DNA from: Paramesorhizobium endophyticum
Lineage (GTDB): Bacteria > Pseudomonadota > Alphaproteobacteria > Rhizobiales > Rhizobiaceae
DNA length: 64,000 nt
Direction: 5' to 3'
Assembly (NCBI RefSeq): GCF_014640615.1
Contig: NZ_BMHH01000019.1
Location: forward strand, 29,302 to 93,301
Shown: piece after piece, positions 62,375-64,000 of the stretch
Layout: each line of letters starts with the position of its first letter
Numbering within the stretch: the first letter of the stretch is position 1
The notes under the pieces: model-generated
Database searches by the model: none
Seen by the model: the letters and a program-made list of their open reading frames with translations, nothing else
What the model was told of the DNA's origin: nothing
Position numbers and translations under genes: made by a program

Positions 62375-63874
62375 ATGACTTTGCTGGCAGATCTTGGCCT
62401 CGGCTTCTCCACGGCTCTCAGCCTTCACAACCTGCTCTACTGCTTCCTCGGCGCAACCGTAGGCACACTGATCGGCATACTTCCGGGCATAGGTCCGGTG
62501 GCCACGATCGCAATGCTGCTGCCGTTGACCTTCGGCCTTGAGCCGGTGACGGCACTGATCATGCTCGCGGGCATTTTCTACGGCGCGCAGTATGGCAGTT
62601 CCACCACCGCTATCCTCATCAACCTGCCAGGGGAAGCATCGTCAGTCGTAACCGCGCTCGACGGGTATAAGCTGGCGAGGCAGGGGCAAGCTGGGAAAGC
62701 GCTGGCCGCAGCGGCGCTGGGTTCATTCTTTGCCGGGTCGGCTGCAACGCTGGTCATCGCTACCATGGGTCCGCTGCTCGCGGGCGTTGCCCTGAAATTC
62801 GGACCAGCGGAATATTTTTCGTTGATGGTCCTAGGGTTGATTGCGTCGGTGGCCATGGCCGCAGGTTCGGTTATGAAGGCTCTTGCGATGATCCTCGTCG
62901 GGATCATGCTCGGTCTGGTCGGACAGGATATGTACACCGGCGCGGCACGCCTGACATTCGGCAGCGTCAATCTGCTGGATGGCGTGGAATTCGTCGCAAT
63001 TGCCATGGGTCTCTTCGGGCTCGCGGAAATCTGCCAGAACCTCGAAAATGAGAACGGGCGGGCAAGTTCCATCAATCGGGTGGGCTCGCTGATGCTGAGC
63101 CGGCAGGAACTGCGGAGTATCGTCAAGCCGATACTCCGCGGAACGACCGTGGGTTCTGTTCTGGGTATCCTGCCGGGAGGCGGCGCGACGATCGGGGCTT
63201 TTGCCGCCTATATGCTGGAAAAGCGTCTATCTCGAAACCCGGAGCGCTTCGGCGAAGGGGCCATCGAAGGTGTCGCCACGCCGGAAAGCGCAAACAACGC
63301 CGCCGCCCAGACGTCGTTCATTCCGCTTTTGACGCTCGGCATTCCGGCCAATGCCACGATGGCGATGATGGTCGGCGCGCTGATCCTGCACGGGGTGACA
63401 CCGGGACCGAACATCATATCCAACGAGCCAGCGCTGTTCTGGGGTCTCATCGCCAGCATGTGGATCGGCAATGTCATGCTTTTAATCCTGAACCTGCCTC
63501 TGATCGGCATCTGGGTGAAGATGCTGGGCGTCCCCTATCGCTTGCTGTTTCCGGTCATCGTGGCGCTCTGCTGTATCGGAGTCTACACCGTCAACAACAG
63601 CAGCTTTGATGTTCTGGTAATGGTGGTTTTCGGAGTGGTGGGCTATTTGCTGATCAAGTTGGGTTGCGAACCAACGCCATTGCTTCTCGGGCTGGTGCTC
63701 GGGCCGATGCTGGAAGGAAACCTGCGCCGCGCCATGCTTACCGGTAGAGGCGACCCAACGATTTTTCTTACCCGTCCGATATCGGCGGTGTTGCTCGGCC
63801 TGGTCGCGCTGTGCCTGCTAATGATGATCCTGCCCCATGTGCGGCGAACACGCGATATCGCCTTCGAGGAGTAA
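62375..63874 (+). CDS. TctA-type large transporter subunit (tripartite tricarboxylate family)
   Basis: A 499-aa membrane protein with about twelve transmembrane helices. 'LLYCFLGATVGTLIGILPGIGPVATIAMLLPLTFGLEPVTALIMLAGIFYGAQYGSSTTAILINLPGEASSVVTALDGYKLARQGQAGKALAAAALGSFFAG' is the TctA signature region with its GTxxGxLPGIG and YGGSTTAILxNxPG elements. The C-terminal half has 'EGVATPESANNAAAQTSFIPLLTLGIPANATMAMMVGAL', also conserved. It starts nine bases after the tctB stop. The substrate of the TctCBA set is not revealed by sequence. Confidence 0.93.
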   Translation: MTLLADLGLGFSTALSLHNLLYCFLGATVGTLIGILPGIGPVATIAMLLPLTFGLEPVTALIMLAGIFYGAQYGSSTTAILINLPGEASSVVTALDGYKLARQGQAGKALAAAALGSFFAGSAATLVIATMGPLLAGVALKFGPAEYFSLMVLGLIASVAMAAGSVMKALAMILVGIMLGLVGQDMYTGAARLTFGSVNLLDGVEFVAIAMGLFGLAEICQNLENENGRASSINRVGSLMLSRQELRSIVKPILRGTTVGSVLGILPGGGATIGAFAAYMLEKRLSRNPERFGEGAIEGVATPESANNAAAQTSFIPLLTLGIPANATMAMMVGALILHGVTPGPNIISNEPALFWGLIASMWIGNVMLLILNLPLIGIWVKMLGVPYRLLFPVIVALCCIGVYTVNNSSFDVLVMVVFGVVGYLLIKLGCEPTPLLLGLVLGPMLEGNLRRAMLTGRGDPTIFLTRPISAVLLGLVALCLLMMILPHVRRTRDIAFEE

Positions 63875-63893
63875 AAGACGCTAGCGCGTGTCG

Positions 63894-64000
63894 TCATTTG
63901 AGGGTTATGAACGCAGCGACGAGTTGGACAGCACCTAGAGCGTGTCCGTTGAACGCGGAATCGTATTGAGGATTCCCCTGGCTGCGGAATTCTGATTCCA
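63894..64000 (-). other. Possible end of a transposase gene, or intergenic repeat, cut by window edge
   Basis: Read on the minus strand, an open frame ends at 63894 with 'GAVQLVAAFITLK' and a stop, a hydrophobic tail like those of some IS5-type transposases. The plus strand here also contains GAGCGTGTCCGTTGAACGCGGAATCGT, which looks like a dispersed Rhizobiales intergenic repeat. Neither reading can be settled from about 100 bases at the edge. Confidence 0.3.

Overview
The window looks like chromosome or large-plasmid DNA of a GC-rich alphaproteobacterium of the Rhizobiales (Brucella/Ochrobactrum, Mesorhizobium or Rhizobium relatives). The reasons are a rhizobial-order type III secretion (T3SS) locus with a NolW-type secretin piece, a cluster of small proteins of rhizobial type including a DUF1488 member, many ABC and tripartite uptake operons, and frequent ATGA/GTGA start-stop overlaps. 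The genus cannot be fixed from the sequence alone.

Region 1 (1-19.9 kb) is a T3SS locus cut by the left edge. On the minus strand, reading leftwards, the order is a secretin N-domain protein (NolW/RhcC1-like), a 71-aa protein, sctI, sctJ, sctK, sctL and sctN (partial). This is the nolW-nolB-rhcJ-nolU-nolV-rhcN order of rhizobia. On the plus strand are a 53-aa helical protein (needle candidate) followed by a strong hairpin, sctD, an unknown 128-aa protein, a TPR protein, sctV, a secretin that resembles the Tad-pilus secretin CpaC, and a CpaD-like lipoprotein. A TadD-like TPR lipoprotein (minus), sctU with a degenerate autocleavage motif (SPEN instead of NPTH), an L,D-transpeptidase and a 1053-aa LysM protein follow. 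The LysM gene converges on a 1121-aa HrpF/NolX-like translocon protein with three tandem N-terminal repeats. sctO, sctQ, sctR, sctS and sctT are not in the window and presumably lie to the left. The Tad-type outer-membrane module inside a T3SS locus and the unusual SctU are the most interesting points.

Region 2 (19.9-24.3 kb) is accessory DNA: six small proteins, an empty stretch, and two Rnk/GreA-C-like proteins.

Region 3 (24.3-33.1 kb) is a minus-strand uptake and hydrolysis operon: a spermidine/putrescine-type ABC importer with a fused double permease and a Tat-exported binding protein, an ArgE-like M20 deacylase, a GH3 beta-glucosidase, and a LysR regulator.

Region 4 (33.3-46.8 kb) is nitrogen and organic-acid catabolism: an FAD monooxygenase-like protein, a RidA variant and a DUF1028 protein (plus strand). 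On the minus strand are a KdgD-like dehydratase, an aminotransferase, hydantoinase/oxoprolinase A and B, a polar amino acid ABC importer and a second RidA. A GntR/FadR regulator is divergent from the minus-strand RidA/ABC genes, across an intergenic region with repeated GAGATA-type dyads.

Region 5 (46.9-64 kb) starts with a decayed FecCD siderophore permease and continues with acid-sugar catabolism. It has a DUF1537 four-carbon acid sugar kinase, a GntR regulator, an iron-type alcohol dehydrogenase, PdxA2 and a sialidase-fold protein without a signal peptide. Across a TTGATAT-rich divergent promoter region lies a long plus-strand operon: a dipeptide-type ABC importer with a fused ATPase, a DapA-family lyase, a 2-hydroxyacid dehydrogenase, an Ldh2-family dehydrogenase and a TctCBA tripartite tricarboxylate transporter. 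The right edge may hold the tail of a transposase.

All assignments come from reading the sequence and from recall of family motifs; no database search or structure prediction was run.
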